A DNA stretch of 64,000 nt from Friedmanniella luteola (GTDB lineage: Bacteria; Actinomycetota; Actinomycetes; Propionibacteriales; Propionibacteriaceae): assembly GCF_900105065.1 (NCBI RefSeq), contig NZ_LT629749.1:2294001-2358000 (forward strand). Reading direction: 5' to 3'. The notes beneath the pieces were generated by a model. That model made no database searches. It saw only the letters and a program-made list of their open reading frames with translations, and was not told the DNA's origin. A program made the translations under genes and the position numbers. Positions 1-9,238 of the stretch are shown piece by piece (within the stretch, counting starts at the first letter, position 1; each line of letters begins with the position of its first letter).

Positions 1-816
1 GCCGCCGGTCGACGGTGCGGTGCCAGCGTCCCCGGTCGGCAGCTCGGTCTCGGGCAGCGGTTCCGGGGCCAGCTGCGGCGGCACCTCGTGGCCGGGGTCG
101 GCGGCGCCACCCTCACCGCGCAGCAGCTCGGCCAGCCGCTCGCCCTCCAGGCGCCGGAACTTGCGGGGCAGTGCGCGGTTGCGGTCGAGGATCGCGACCT
201 CCAGCGCCTCGACCCCGAGCTCGCGCGCCGGGGCGTTCGGCCCCCCGTCGGCGGCGAGCGCGCCGACGGCGAGCCGGGCGGCGTCGACCAGGCTGAGGTC
301 GGGCCGGAAGGCGCTCCGGACGGCCTCGGTGATCACGTCGGCCGAGCCGCCCATCACGGCGTAGTCGGTCTCGTCGGCGACCGATCCGTCGTAGGTGAGC
401 CGGTAGATCTGGTCGAGCTGGTCGGTGGCGCCCAGCTCGGCGACGATGATCTCGACCTCGTACGGCTTCTCACCGCCGGAGGAGAAGATGGTGCCCAGCA
501 GCTGGGCGTAGGCGTTGGCGAGGCCGCGCCCGGTCACGTCGGTGCGGTCGTAGCTGTAGCCGCGCAGGTCGGCGTAGCGGATGCCGGCGGTGCGCAGGTT
601 CTCGAACTCGTTGTACCGGCCGACGGCCGCGAAGCCGATCCGGTCGTAGATCTCGCTGACCTTGTGCAGGGCCTGCGAGCGGTTCTCGGCGACGAAGAGG
701 ATGCCGTCGGCGTAGTGCATGACCACCACCGAGCGACCACGGCCGATGCCCTTGCGGGCGAAGTCGGCGCGGTCCTTCATCTGCTGCTCGGGCGCGACGT
801 AGAAAGGCGTGCTCAT
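1..816 (-). CDS. prcA: Proteasome subunit alpha, 3' end outside window
   Basis: The visible 272 codons begin [20 protein letters not shown] and encode an actinobacterial proteasome alpha subunit, which forms the outer gating rings of the 20S core particle in the cytoplasm. The N-terminal gating segment and the fold around [18 protein letters not shown] are clear. The last visible part is a proline-, glycine- and acid-rich tail typical of the variable alpha C-terminus, so only a few codons are probably missing. It lies 56 bp after prcB in the same direction and belongs to the arc-dop-pup-prcB-prcA unit. In related genomes pafA follows, which would be beyond the left edge. Confidence 0.95.
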   Translation of the reverse strand, partial: MSTPFYVAPEQQMKDRADFARKGIGRGRSVVVMHYADGILFVAENRSQALHKVSEIYDRIGFAAVGRYNEFENLRTAGIRYADLRGYSYDRTDVTGRGLANAYAQLLGTIFSSGGEKPYEVEIIVAELGATDQLDQIYRLTYDGSVADETDYAVMGGSADVITEAVRSAFRPDLSLVDAARLAVGALAADGGPNAPARELGVEALEVAILDRNRALPRKFRRLEGERLAELLRGEGGAADPGHEVPPQLAPEPLPETELPTGDAGTAPSTGG

Positions 817-872
817 GCGGAGGTTCCGATCGGGCTCGGGGTGGGCGGGCTCAGGTCAGCGGGGCGTCGGCG

Positions 873-1709
873 TCAGGTCAGGGAGGCGGCGGGACCGTCC
901 GGACGTTCCCGGCGGCTGGCGACGATCCGCTCGACCAGTCCCTCGATCTGGGCCTCGCTGACCCGCTGGACGCCGTCGGCCGTGGCGACCAGGACGACGG
1001 GGAAGATCCGGCGCGCCAGGTCGGGGCCGCCCGTGGCGGAGTCGTCGTCGGCGGCGTCGTAGAGCGCCTGCAGCAGCGCCAGCGTCACCGAGCCGGCGTC
1101 CAGGTCGGGACGGTACAGCTTCTTCAGCGCGCCGCGGGCGAAGACCGAGCCCGAGCCGACGGAGAAGAAGGCGTGCTCCTCGTAGCGGCCGCCGGTGGCG
1201 TCGTAGGAGAAGATCCGGCCCTCGCGGGTCGCGACGTCGTAGCCGGCGAACAGGGGCACGACGACCAGGCCCTGCATCGCGAGCCCGAGGTTCTGCCGGA
1301 TCATCGTGGCGAGCCGGTTCGCCTTGCCGACCAGGGAGAGCGGGGCGCCCTCGATCTTCTCGTAGTGCTCGAGCTCGACCTGGAACAACCCGACCATCTC
1401 CACGGCGATGCCCGCCGCGCCGGCGATGCCGACGACGGAGAACTCGTCGGCCGGGAAGACCTTCTCGATGTCGCGCTGGGCGATGACGTTGCCCATGGTG
1501 GCGCGCCGGTCACCGGCGACGACGACGCCCCCGGGGAAGGTCGCGGCGACGATCGTGGTGCCGTGCGGGGCCAGGTCGGCCACGCCCGCCGACACGGCGC
1601 GGCTGCTGGGGAGGACGTTCGGGGCGACCTGCGCGGCGAAGTCGGCGAAGGACGACGTGCCCGTGCGCAGGAACTCGGCGGACAGGTCGGGGGTGGGCCG
1701 GAAGGTCAC
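873..1709 (-). CDS. prcB: Proteasome subunit beta (catalytic)
   Basis: This 278-aa protein is the N-terminal threonine protease subunit of the 20S proteasome. A propeptide of 50 residues ends in Gly50; the nucleophile is Thr51 in the [13 protein letters not shown] motif. Asp67 and Lys83 sit exactly where Asp17 and Lys33 of the mature enzyme are expected, so the subunit should be active after autoprocessing. Its ATG overlaps the pup stop codon (ATGA), implying translational coupling. It works with PrcA and the ARC ATPase to degrade pupylated proteins. Confidence 0.97.
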   Translation of the reverse strand: MTFRPTPDLSAEFLRTGTSSFADFAAQVAPNVLPSSRAVSAGVADLAPHGTTIVAATFPGGVVVAGDRRATMGNVIAQRDIEKVFPADEFSVVGIAGAAGIAVEMVGLFQVELEHYEKIEGAPLSLVGKANRLATMIRQNLGLAMQGLVVVPLFAGYDVATREGRIFSYDATGGRYEEHAFFSVGSGSVFARGALKKLYRPDLDAGSVTLALLQALYDAADDDSATGGPDLARRIFPVVLVATADGVQRVSEAQIEGLVERIVASRRERPDGPAASLT

Positions 1710-1906
1710 TGGCCGCCCTTCTGGACGAACGAGCGGACGAACTCCTCGGCGTTGACCTCGAGCACGCCGTCGATCTCGTCCAGCAGGGAGTCGACCTCGG
1801 AGTCGAGCTCGGCCTTGTGGGCGGTGTCGGCGGGCGCCAGCTCCTCCTCGAGCTCGCTGTCCTCCGTGCGCCGCGTGCGGCGGGCGCTCTGCTCTGACTC
1901 AGCCAT
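1706..1906 (-). CDS. pup: Prokaryotic ubiquitin-like protein Pup
   Basis: Pup is a 66-aa, intrinsically disordered, highly acidic tag that PafA links to lysines of target proteins. The protein ends in Gly-Gly-Gln, so the C-terminal Gln must be deamidated by Dop before ligation, which agrees with dop lying just upstream. The helical ARC-binding segment (about residues 30-55, [20 protein letters not shown]) is conserved. The ATG giving MAESEQS was chosen; an in-frame extension further upstream has no Pup similarity. The stop overlaps prcB by 4 bp. Confidence 0.97.
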   Translation of the reverse strand: MAESEQSARRTRRTEDSELEEELAPADTAHKAELDSEVDSLLDEIDGVLEVNAEEFVRSFVQKGGQ

Positions 1907-2013
1907 CGGTGCTCCCTGGTGTCGACTCGCCCACGACCGTGCCGGGCGTCGCAGCCCGTCGTGCGTCGAGTGGTGCCAGCCTAACCACCCGCGCTGACAG
2001 ATCGTCGCGCTCA

Positions 2014-2111
2014 CGCTCGGCCCGCTCCTGCAGGTGCCCACCCGACGCTCGCGCGGGGTCGCAACCGCGCTCGGCCCGCTCCTGCAGGGGCCCTACCCGA
2101 CGCTCGCGCGG
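2014..2111. repeat. Two imperfect direct repeats in the dop-pup gap
   Basis: Two copies of a 43-44 nt unit (2014-2056 and 2068-2111) share the core cgctcggcccgctcctgcag and the ending acccgacgctcgcgcgg, with a 54-nt period and a few differences. They fill the 236-bp gap between pup and dop, which is usually short in related clusters. No ORF with family similarity lies here. Function is unknown; a decayed repeat element or a regulatory or processing site for pup mRNA are both possible. Confidence 0.6.
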
Positions 2112-2142
2112 AGTCCCGCTCGTGCTGACCGGCCCGGCGCCA

Positions 2143-3735
2143 TCATCGTCCGAGGGCGGCGAACAGCTCGGTGACGTCGGCGCAGTCCTCCAGGACCTGG
2201 CCGATGTGCGCCCGGGTGCCGCGCAGGGGGTCCAGCAGCGGTACGCGCTGCAGGGCCGGCCGGCCCGGGACGTCGAAGATCACCGAGTCCCAGGACGCGG
2301 CCACCACCGACGCCCCGAACTTCTCCATCACCCGGCCGCGGAACCAGGCGCGGGTGTCCTCGGGCGGGGTGGTGCGGGCCGCCTCGACCTCGTCGTCCCC
2401 GACGAGGCGGCGCATCTTGCCCTTGGCGACCAGCGCCGCGTAGAGGCTGCGGGCCGGGTCGACGTCGGCGTACTGCAGGTCGATCAGCGCCAGCTTCGGG
2501 GCGTCCCAGCCGAGGCCGTCGCGGGCGCGGTAGGACTCCATCAGCGCCAGCTTGGCGACCCAGTCCAGCTGGTCGGCCAGCACGAGGGGGTCGGAGCGGA
2601 GCGCGTCGAGCACCTCCTGCCAGCGGGTGAAGACGTCCTTGGCCTCGGTCACCGCCGGTTCGGAGAGCGTGCCGGCGACGCGCTCGAGGTGTCGCCGGCA
2701 CGCCTCGAGGTAGGCCTCCTGCAGGTCGACCGGGGAGAGCCGGCGGCCGTCGGCCAGGGTGAGCGGGGCGGAGCAGCCGACGTCGTGGCTGACCGCCCGC
2801 ATCGCCGCGACCGGGGCGTCGAGCCGCAGGTCGGCCCCGAGCTCACCCGCCTCGATCACCCGCAGCACCCAGGAGGCCGTGCCCACCTTGAGGTAGGTGG
2901 AGATCTCGGAGAGGTTGGCGTCACCGGTGATCACGTGCAGCCGCCGGTGCCGGGTGGCGTCGGCGTGCGGCTCGTCGCGGGTGTTGATGATCGGCCGGTT
3001 CAGGGTGGTCTCCAGCCCCACCTCGGCCTCGAAGAAGTCGGCCCGCTGGCTGAGCTGGAACCCGGGTTGCTGGCTCGCCTGGCCGAGACCGACCCGGCCG
3101 GCCCCGGTCACGACGGCGCGGGAGACGAGGAAGGCGGTGAACTGGGTGACCACCCGGTCGAACGGCGTCGACCGGTCCAGCAGGTAGTTCTCGTGGGTGC
3201 CGTAGGAGGCGCCCTTGCCGTCGGTGTTGTTCTTGTAGAGCCGCACGGACCGTCCCAGCGACTGGCTGGCCCGGCGCGCGGCGATGGCGGCGACGACGTC
3301 GCCGGCCTTGTCCCAGCGCACCACGTCGAGCGCGCTGGTCACCTCCGGACCCGAGTACTCCGGGTGGGCGTGGTCGACGTACAGCCGGGCGCCGTTGGTC
3401 AGGATCATGTTGGCCATGCCGAGGTCGGAGTCGGTCAGCTGGTCCGGGTGCGCGGTGGAGCGGCTGATCTCGTAGCCGCGGATGTCCCGCAGCGGGCTCT
3501 CGGTCTCGTAGTCCCAGCCGGCGGGCTGGCCGGGCGCCAGCTGCCCGTAGGCCTTGACGACGTGGTTGGACAGCTGCATCGGGTGCAGGTCCTCCTCGGC
3601 GGCGCCGCGGTGCGGTGCGGGCAGGGCGCTGATCCCGTACTCGGTCTCCAGGCCCATCACCCGCGTCGGGCGGGGCGCCTCCGCCGGGTCGGGTCCGCTC
3701 GTCGTGCTCTCCCCGCGACGGGACGCCTCAGCCAT
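2143..3735 (-). CDS. dop: Pup deamidase/depupylase Dop
   Basis: This 530-aa carboxylate-amine ligase-fold enzyme deamidates the C-terminal Gln of Pup and removes Pup from substrates. The N-terminal nucleotide-site motif is MGLETEYGISALP. The insertion of about 35 residues after it (HPMQLSNHVVKAYGQLAPG and following) marks Dop rather than the ligase PafA. RLYKNNTDGKGASYGTHENY is a conserved core segment. The start MAEASRRG was chosen because a -10-like TACGCT lies 7 bp upstream of this ATG (leaderless arrangement); the much longer in-frame extension runs antisense through the DUF3054 gene and is rejected. Confidence 0.95.
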   Translation of the reverse strand: MAEASRRGESTTSGPDPAEAPRPTRVMGLETEYGISALPAPHRGAAEEDLHPMQLSNHVVKAYGQLAPGQPAGWDYETESPLRDIRGYEISRSTAHPDQLTDSDLGMANMILTNGARLYVDHAHPEYSGPEVTSALDVVRWDKAGDVVAAIAARRASQSLGRSVRLYKNNTDGKGASYGTHENYLLDRSTPFDRVVTQFTAFLVSRAVVTGAGRVGLGQASQQPGFQLSQRADFFEAEVGLETTLNRPIINTRDEPHADATRHRRLHVITGDANLSEISTYLKVGTASWVLRVIEAGELGADLRLDAPVAAMRAVSHDVGCSAPLTLADGRRLSPVDLQEAYLEACRRHLERVAGTLSEPAVTEAKDVFTRWQEVLDALRSDPLVLADQLDWVAKLALMESYRARDGLGWDAPKLALIDLQYADVDPARSLYAALVAKGKMRRLVGDDEVEAARTTPPEDTRAWFRGRVMEKFGASVVAASWDSVIFDVPGRPALQRVPLLDPLRGTRAHIGQVLEDCADVTELFAALGR

Positions 3736-3742
3736 GGCGTCC

Positions 3743-3752
3743 AGCGTAGTGT
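3743..3752. promoter_or_regulatory. Overlapping divergent -10 elements for dop and the DUF3054 gene
   Basis: Only 24 bp separate the two divergent start codons. On plus, TAGTGT (3747-3752) is followed by 7 nt and then GTG at 3760. On minus, TACGCT (3748 down to 3743) is followed by 7 nt and then ATG at 3735. The two hexamers share the TA step at 3747-3748. Both spacings fit leaderless transcripts. This is read from sequence only; start sites are not mapped. Confidence 0.5.
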
Positions 3753-3759
3753 TGCCGCC

Positions 3760-4137
3760 GTGAGAATCTGGCCCGCGCTGGCTGCCGACGTCATCTGCAT
3801 CCTCGTCTTCGCCATCGTCGGCCGGAGCAGCCACGCCGAGACCACCGACCTGGTCGGCGTCCTCCGCACCGCCTGGCCGTTCCTCGCCGGCTACGCCCTC
3901 GGACTGACCCTCGCCCGTTCCTGGCGCCACCCGGTCGCCCGTCCGTCGGCCCTGGTCCTGTGGGCGTCCACGGTCGTGGTCGGGATGGCGCTGCGCGTGC
4001 TGACGGGGGCCGGCGTGCAGCTCTCCTTCGTGCTCGTGACGGCCGTCGTCCTGGGCGTCCTGCTGCTGGGCTGGCGCGGCCTGTGGTCCCTCGTCCAGCG
4101 CGCCCGCCACCGCTCGGGGCACAGCGCAGTCGTCTGA
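3760..4137 (+). CDS. DUF3054 family membrane protein
   Basis: A small 125-aa integral membrane protein beginning (as GTG) VRIWPALAADVICILVFAIVG. Four hydrophobic segments fit the DUF3054 family, including a first helix with the family-type DVICILVFAIVGR stretch and a second with FLAGYALGLTLA. Biochemical function is not known. The GTG start is supported by a -10-like TAGTGT 7 bp upstream. It diverges from dop and converges on arc across a hairpin, so it is an independent unit embedded in the proteasome locus. Confidence 0.85.
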   Translation: MRIWPALAADVICILVFAIVGRSSHAETTDLVGVLRTAWPFLAGYALGLTLARSWRHPVARPSALVLWASTVVVGMALRVLTGAGVQLSFVLVTAVVLGVLLLGWRGLWSLVQRARHRSGHSAVV

Positions 4138-4161
4138 GCCGAGGGCCCGGCGACGACCTCC

Positions 4162-4183
4162 GGGACCGGGGTCGACCGGTCCC
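4162..4183. terminator. Bidirectional hairpin between DUF3054 gene and arc
   Basis: A perfect 8-bp stem, GGGACCGG with CCGGTCCC, closes a 6-nt loop in the 99-bp gap between the convergent DUF3054 gene and arc. There is no T-tract, as is common for actinobacterial terminators. Confidence 0.55.
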
Positions 4184-4236
4184 TCGACGAGCTCGGGGCA
4201 CGGCGGACACCCGAGGGCAGGCAGCCGCCAGAGGGG

Positions 4237-5982
4237 TTACAGGTACTGCCCCGTGTTGCTCACCGTGTCGATCGAGCGGCCCGGCTGGGTGCCCTTGTTC
4301 GAGGAGATGAGGGTGCGGATGAAGACGATCCGCTCCCCCTTCTTGCCCGAGATCTTGGCCCAGTCGTCCGGGTTCGTGGTGTTGGGCAGGTCCTCGTTCT
4401 CGGCGAACTCGTCGAGGCAGGCCTGCAGCAGGTGGCCGATCCGCAGCCCCCGGACCCCGGCGTCGAGCAGGTCCTTGATCGCCATCTTCTTCGCGCGGTC
4501 GACGATGTTCTGGATCATCGCGCCGGAGTTGAAGTCCTTGAAGTAGAGGACCTCCTTGTCGCCGCCGGCGTAGGTCACCTCGAGGAACTGGTTCTCCTCG
4601 GACTCCTCGTACATCCGCTGCACCGTGCGGTCGATCATCCCGGCCACCGTCGCCCCACGGTTCCCGCCGAACTCGGCGAGGTCCTCCGGGTGCAGCGGCA
4701 GGGTCGGCGTCAGGTACTTGCTGAAGATCTCCCGGGCGGCCTCGACGTCGGGCCGCTCGATCTTGATCTTGACGTCCAGCCGGCCCGGCCGCAGGATCGC
4801 GGGGTCGATCATGTCCTCGCGGTTGGACGCGCCGATGATGATCACGTTGTCCAGGCCCTCGACGCCGTCGATCTCGCTGAGCAGCTGCGGGACGATCGTG
4901 TTCTCCACGTCGGAGGAGACCCCCGTGCCGCGGGTGCGGAACAGCGAGTCCATCTCGTCGAAGAAGACGATCACCGGCATGCCGTCGGAGGCCTTGTCCC
5001 GGGCCCGCTGGAAGACCAGCCGGATGTGCCGCTCGGTCTCGCCGACGTACTTGTTGAGCAGCTCCGGGCCCTTGATGTTGAGGAAGAAGCTGCGCCCCTC
5101 CTGGCCGGTGCGCTCGGTGACCTTCTTGGCCAGGGAGTTGGCCACCGCCTTGGCGATCAAGGTCTTGCCGCAACCGGGCGGGCCGTAGAGCAGGATCCCC
5201 TTGGGCGCCTTCAGCTCGTGCTCGGCGAACAGCTCCTTGTGCAGGTAGGGCAGCTCCACGGCGTCCCGGATCGCCTCGATCTGGCCGCTGAGGCCGCCGA
5301 TCACCGAGTAGTCGATGTCCGGCACCTCCTCCAGCACCAGCTCCTCGACGTCCATCTTCGGGACGCGCTCGTAGGCGAAGTGCACGCGCCGGTCGATCAG
5401 CAACGAGTCGCCGCTGCGCAGCTTCTCGTCCCGCAGCCGCTGGGCCAGCCGGACGACGCTCTCCTCGTCGCCGTGACCGACGACCAGGGCACGGTCGCCG
5501 CCGTCCATCACCTCCTTGAGCAGGACGACCTCGCCGACCTCGTCGAAGTCGAGCGCCGCGACGACGTTCATGGCCTCGTTGATCATCACCTCGCGGCCAG
5601 GCGTCACCGTGCCGAGGTCGACCTCCGGGCTGACGCTGACCCGCATCTTGCGGCCCGAGGTGTAGATGTCGGCGGTGTTCTCGCCGGTGTCGGCCAGGAA
5701 GATCCCGAAGCTCGCCGGCGGCTGCGCCAGCCGGTCCACCTCGGTCTTCAGCGTCACGATCTGGTCGCGGGCCTCGCGCAGCGTGGAGGCCAGCCGCTCG
5801 TTGTTCGCGGCGGTGCTGCGGGCGTCCTGCCGGGCGTCGGCGAGCCGTCGTTCCAGCACGGCGATGTCGTGGGGGTGGGACGAGAGCCGCTCGCGCAACC
5901 GGGTGAGCTCTTCGCTGAGCGCACTGATCTGGGCGACGAGAGCTCCACGCTCTTCGGGACGATCATGGACGGGTCCGGTCAT
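4237..5982 (-). CDS. arc: Proteasome-associated AAA ATPase ARC (Mpa)
   Basis: This 581-aa hexameric ATPase recognises Pup, unfolds pupylated proteins and feeds them to the 20S core. Order of parts: N-terminal coiled coil (about 10-75) that binds Pup, OB-type interdomain with the [10 protein letters not shown] region, then one AAA module with Walker A GPPGCGKT (near residue 268) and Walker [13 protein letters not shown]. The extreme C-terminus GQYL is the tail that docks into the alpha ring. AGGAGG sits 7 bp before the ATG. The 32-bp gap from trmI holds a -10-like TAGGGT, so arc may have its own promoter. Confidence 0.97.
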   Translation of the reverse strand: MTGPVHDRPEERGALVAQISALSEELTRLRERLSSHPHDIAVLERRLADARQDARSTAANNERLASTLREARDQIVTLKTEVDRLAQPPASFGIFLADTGENTADIYTSGRKMRVSVSPEVDLGTVTPGREVMINEAMNVVAALDFDEVGEVVLLKEVMDGGDRALVVGHGDEESVVRLAQRLRDEKLRSGDSLLIDRRVHFAYERVPKMDVEELVLEEVPDIDYSVIGGLSGQIEAIRDAVELPYLHKELFAEHELKAPKGILLYGPPGCGKTLIAKAVANSLAKKVTERTGQEGRSFFLNIKGPELLNKYVGETERHIRLVFQRARDKASDGMPVIVFFDEMDSLFRTRGTGVSSDVENTIVPQLLSEIDGVEGLDNVIIIGASNREDMIDPAILRPGRLDVKIKIERPDVEAAREIFSKYLTPTLPLHPEDLAEFGGNRGATVAGMIDRTVQRMYEESEENQFLEVTYAGGDKEVLYFKDFNSGAMIQNIVDRAKKMAIKDLLDAGVRGLRIGHLLQACLDEFAENEDLPNTTNPDDWAKISGKKGERIVFIRTLISSNKGTQPGRSIDTVSNTGQYL

Positions 5983-6000
5983 GACGCACCTCCTGGCATG

Positions 6001-6006
6001 ACCCTA
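6001..6006 (-). promoter_or_regulatory. Candidate -10 element for arc
   Basis: TAGGGT on the minus strand lies in the 32-bp trmI-arc gap, upstream of the AGGAGG ribosome binding site. It would give a very short leader. No clear -35 is visible. Confidence 0.35.
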
Positions 6007-6014
6007 CCCGCGGC

Positions 6015-6917
6015 TCAGCGGGGCCCGGTGTAATCCTCGCCATACGCGCCGGGGGCCGGCCGGCGCTTGCGCGGCGGAGCCGTGACGCCCGGCGCGAGCC
6101 GCCGGGCGGTGACGAGGAAGCCCGTGTGGCCGACCATGTCGTGCCGGGGGCGGACCGCCAGCCCTTCGGCGTGCCAGGCCCGGATCAGCGTCTCGCCGGC
6201 CTCGGGCTCGGTGAACCCGCCCTGCACCCGCAGGGTCTCGACGGTGCGGGCGAGCTGGGTGGTGGTGGCCACGTAGGCGCAGAGCACGCCGCCCGGCTCC
6301 AGCACCGCCGACAGCGCCTCCACGCACTCCCACGGCGCCAGCATGTCAAGCACGACCCGGTCGACCGGCTCGTCACCGAGGTTCTCCACCAGGCCGCCGA
6401 CCTGGAGGTCCCAGGACGGGTGCGGGCCGCCAAAGAAGTTGTCGACGTTGAGCCGCGCCTGGGCGGCGAAGTCCTCGCGCCGCTCGTAGGAGCGGACCCG
6501 GCCCGTCGGGCCGACGGCGCGCAGCAGCGTGCACGTCAGCGCCCCGGAGCCGGCGCCGGCCTCGACCACCCGGGCGCCGGGGAAGATGTCCGCGGTCATG
6601 GCGATCTGGGCGGCGTCCTTGGGGTAGATCACCTGGGCGCCCCGCGGCATCGTCACCGTGTACTCGTTGAGCAGCGGCCGCAGCGCCAGGTAGGCCGTCC
6701 CGCCCACCGAGGTCGCGACGGTGCCCTCCGGCTGCCCGATGAGGTCGTCGTGCTCCACCGCGCCCTTGGTGGTGTGGAAGCGGCCGCCCTCGGCGAGCAG
6801 CACCGAGTGCCGACGGTTCTTGTTGTCGGTCAGGGTCACCCGCTCCCCCGCCCGCAGCGGCCCGATGCGCACGCCTGAGAGCACCGCGGGGGCGGTCTCC
6901 GCCACCGGCTCAGCCAC
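6015..6917 (-). CDS. trmI: tRNA (adenine-58-N1)-methyltransferase TrmI
   Basis: A 300-aa class I SAM methyltransferase that makes m1A58 in the T-loop of tRNA, as a tetramer. An N-terminal beta domain precedes the Rossmann core; motif I is VVEAGAGSGALTCTLLRAVG and the acidic DMLAPWE motif follows. Length is normal for the family. It overlaps the 3' end of the binding-protein gene by 8 bp. A trmI gene directly upstream of arc is the usual actinobacterial arrangement. Confidence 0.93.
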   Translation of the reverse strand: MAEPVAETAPAVLSGVRIGPLRAGERVTLTDNKNRRHSVLLAEGGRFHTTKGAVEHDDLIGQPEGTVATSVGGTAYLALRPLLNEYTVTMPRGAQVIYPKDAAQIAMTADIFPGARVVEAGAGSGALTCTLLRAVGPTGRVRSYERREDFAAQARLNVDNFFGGPHPSWDLQVGGLVENLGDEPVDRVVLDMLAPWECVEALSAVLEPGGVLCAYVATTTQLARTVETLRVQGGFTEPEAGETLIRAWHAEGLAVRPRHDMVGHTGFLVTARRLAPGVTAPPRKRRPAPGAYGEDYTGPR

Positions 6918-8409
6918 GGGAGATCCCGAACAGCCCGAGCTGCCAGCCGGGACCGTAGGAGGTCTCGGCCAGGTCGGCGCCGGGGCCGACGTAGACGTAC
7001 TCGTCCGACTGGCTGACCGGCAGGACGACGAGGTCCGTCGCGGCCTGCTTCTGCAACGTGGCCAGCAGCTGGTCGGCCGTGGCCTCGTCGGTCGGCGGCA
7101 CCTTGCGGAAGGTGGAGGCGGCCGTCGCGACGGCCGCGGCGGTGCCCGGCAGCGGGGCCTCGACGTAGGGCTGCAGCCAGGCGAGCGCGGTCGCCGTCCA
7201 GGCCTTCCGGTCGACGAGGGTGAGGTCGGCCGGCTCGTCGGCCCGGAGCTGGACGCTCAGGCCGCCGGTGTCCTCGAGGCGGCTGCGGATCTGGGTGGCG
7301 ATGTCGCGTCCGTTCGGTTGGGTGGAGTCGTAGCCGAGGGTGAGGTTGATCCGGTTGTCCCAGGTCACCTCCGGATCGGTGGTGCCCCCGAGGGGGAAGG
7401 TGGCGACGTGCCCGGGCACGCCGCCGGGGACGACGGAGTCCGAGGTCCGGTCGCCCTGCAGGGCGAGGGCGATGGCGGTGCGCAGCGCCTTGTTGCGCCG
7501 GCTGCGGGACTCGGGCGACCACTCCAGCTGCAGGACCCGGGTGCCGGTCAGCACCTGCTGCTGGAAGCCGGTGGCGGTCGTGTCGTCGGCGTTGTTGGCC
7601 TGCTGGCTCAGCCGGGTGACGGCCGCCTCGTCGAGGCCGCGCCAGACCAGGTCGACGGTGTTCCTCGCCATCGCGTCCTCGATGGCCGCGGAGTCGGGGG
7701 CGCTGCGGTAGACCAGGTTGTCGATGGCGGCGGGGTTGCGGCCCTGGTAGTCGGGGAAGCGCTGCAGGGCGATCTCGTCGTCGGCGAAGCTGGTGACGCT
7801 GAACGGACCCGAGCCGACGACCGGCTCGTCGGTCGGACGGACCTTGTCGGCGTCGTAGACCTCCTCGTCGACGATCGAGGCCGCCGGGGAGGCGAGCGCC
7901 CAGCCGAACTGGGTGTCCACGCGGCTGAGGAGGAAGCGGACGGTCAGCGGGTCGGGGGTCTCGATCCGGCGGAGCGAGGACAGCAGCGGGGCGGAGGAAC
8001 CGGCCACGTTGAGCCGGGCCGCCCGCTCGACGCTGAACTTCACGTCGCTCGAGGTCAGCGCGTGGCCGTTGTGGAAGGTCTCGTCCTCGTTGAGCGTGCA
8101 GGTGTAGGTGGTGGCCGCGGTGAAGATGCAGTCGCGGGCCGCGTCGGGCTTGAGCACCGACTCACCGGGCGCGGCCGTCATCAGCCGCTGGAAGACGTTG
8201 AGCGCGAGCATCGCCGAGGAGGCGTCGGTCATCGCGGCCGGGTCGGTCACCCGGACGGCGTCCGTGCTCATCACCGTGAACGGCCGGGCGGTGGGGCTGC
8301 CCGTCGGCGTCGGCTCGGGTCCGCGGCCGGTCAGGCTGCAGCCGGTCAGCAGCACGCCCGCGGCGGCGAGGGTGGCCAGGGCGCGGGTGCGCCGCTCAGG
8401 CCGGGTCAT
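6910..8409 (-). CDS. Peptide ABC transporter substrate-binding lipoprotein
   Basis: This 499-aa protein has a basic N-terminus, a hydrophobic segment and a lipobox LLTGC with the lipidated Cys at 24, followed by a Pro/Thr-rich linker. The body fits solute-binding family 5 (oligopeptide type), e.g. CTLNEDETFHNGHALTSSDV and the later DEPVVGSGPFSVTSF stretch. No permease or ATPase genes are beside it, so it is an orphan binding protein, possibly sharing a transporter encoded elsewhere. It overlaps the HAD gene by 14 bp and trmI by 8 bp, making a three-gene coupled run. Confidence 0.88.
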   Translation of the reverse strand: MTRPERRTRALATLAAAGVLLTGCSLTGRGPEPTPTGSPTARPFTVMSTDAVRVTDPAAMTDASSAMLALNVFQRLMTAAPGESVLKPDAARDCIFTAATTYTCTLNEDETFHNGHALTSSDVKFSVERAARLNVAGSSAPLLSSLRRIETPDPLTVRFLLSRVDTQFGWALASPAASIVDEEVYDADKVRPTDEPVVGSGPFSVTSFADDEIALQRFPDYQGRNPAAIDNLVYRSAPDSAAIEDAMARNTVDLVWRGLDEAAVTRLSQQANNADDTTATGFQQQVLTGTRVLQLEWSPESRSRRNKALRTAIALALQGDRTSDSVVPGGVPGHVATFPLGGTTDPEVTWDNRINLTLGYDSTQPNGRDIATQIRSRLEDTGGLSVQLRADEPADLTLVDRKAWTATALAWLQPYVEAPLPGTAAAVATAASTFRKVPPTDEATADQLLATLQKQAATDLVVLPVSQSDEYVYVGPGADLAETSYGPGWQLGLFGISRG

Positions 8410-9085
8410 CGGCGTGCTCCAGGAGCTCGGCGACGCCGGCGGCGTCCAGCTCGGTCAGCGAGGGCACGATCCGCCGGCGGGGCGCCGGCGGCACCTCGAC
8501 CCGGTTGGGGACGGCCAGCACGAGGCAGCCGGCGGCGTTGCCCGAGCGGGCCCCGGTGATGGAGTCCTCGATGACGACGCAGTGGCGGGCCTCGACGCCC
8601 AGCGCGGCGCAGGCCTTCTCGTACGGCTCGGGGTGCGGCTTGCCCTGGGTCACCTCGTCACCGGCCACCGAGACGGCGAACGTGCCGGCGGGCAGCTGGG
8701 AGAGCGCGGCGTCGAGCAGCACCCGGTAGGAGGCCGAGACCAGCCCGCAGGGCACGCCGGCCCCACCCAGGGCGGTGAGCAGCTCGAGAGCACCGGGCCG
8801 CCACGGCATCGGCCGCTCGGCGAGGAAGCCGACGACCCGCCCGAGCAGCTGGTCGACCACCCAGGCGGGGTCGACGTCGCGGCGGTCGATCGCGTTGAGG
8901 ATGTAGAGGGCCGAGTCGATCAGGGAGTTGCCGACCAGCTCGTCGGCCTGCTCCTCCGACCACGTGCCGCCGAGGGTGGCGATCAGCTCGAACTCGGCCT
9001 CGATCCAGAGGGGCTCGGTGTCGGCGAGGGTGCCGTCGAAGTCCCAGAGGACGGCGGCCGGGGCGGCGGGGGTCGGAGTGCTCAT
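8396..9085 (-). CDS. HAD-superfamily phosphatase (beta-PGM/phosphatase-like)
   Basis: A 229-aa HAD hydrolase with motif I WDFDGTLADTE (nucleophile Asp15, acid/base Asp17), a helical cap, the Lys of GKPHPEPYEKA and motif IV VIEDSITG. It probably dephosphorylates a small phosphometabolite; the substrate cannot be told. The ATG giving MSTPTPAAP puts motif I at the normal distance from the N-terminus; an in-frame upstream start adds 24 residues without similarity. First gene of the HAD-binding protein-trmI run. Confidence 0.9.
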   Translation of the reverse strand: MSTPTPAAPAAVLWDFDGTLADTEPLWIEAEFELIATLGGTWSEEQADELVGNSLIDSALYILNAIDRRDVDPAWVVDQLLGRVVGFLAERPMPWRPGALELLTALGGAGVPCGLVSASYRVLLDAALSQLPAGTFAVSVAGDEVTQGKPHPEPYEKACAALGVEARHCVVIEDSITGARSGNAAGCLVLAVPNRVEVPPAPRRRIVPSLTELDAAGVAELLEHADDPA

Positions 9086-9191
9086 CGCGCGGCCATCCTC
9101 CCAGCCGGGGCACCGAGACCACGAATCCCGGCCCGTCTGCGTGCCCCGCAGGACCACCGGTAGGGGTGGAGCAGGACGCCGCCGCCGTCGC

Positions 9192-9197
9192 TAGGGT
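9192..9197 (+). promoter_or_regulatory. Candidate -10 for the PRC/DUF2382 gene
   Basis: TAGGGT lies 41 bp upstream of the ATG at 9239, leaving a leader of about 35 nt that carries the strong ribosome binding site AGGAGG (9226-9231, 7-bp spacing). Confidence 0.35.
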
Positions 9198-9238
9198 CGA
9201 GACGAGGCAGGGCAGCACCGCACACAGGAGGTTCCGAC

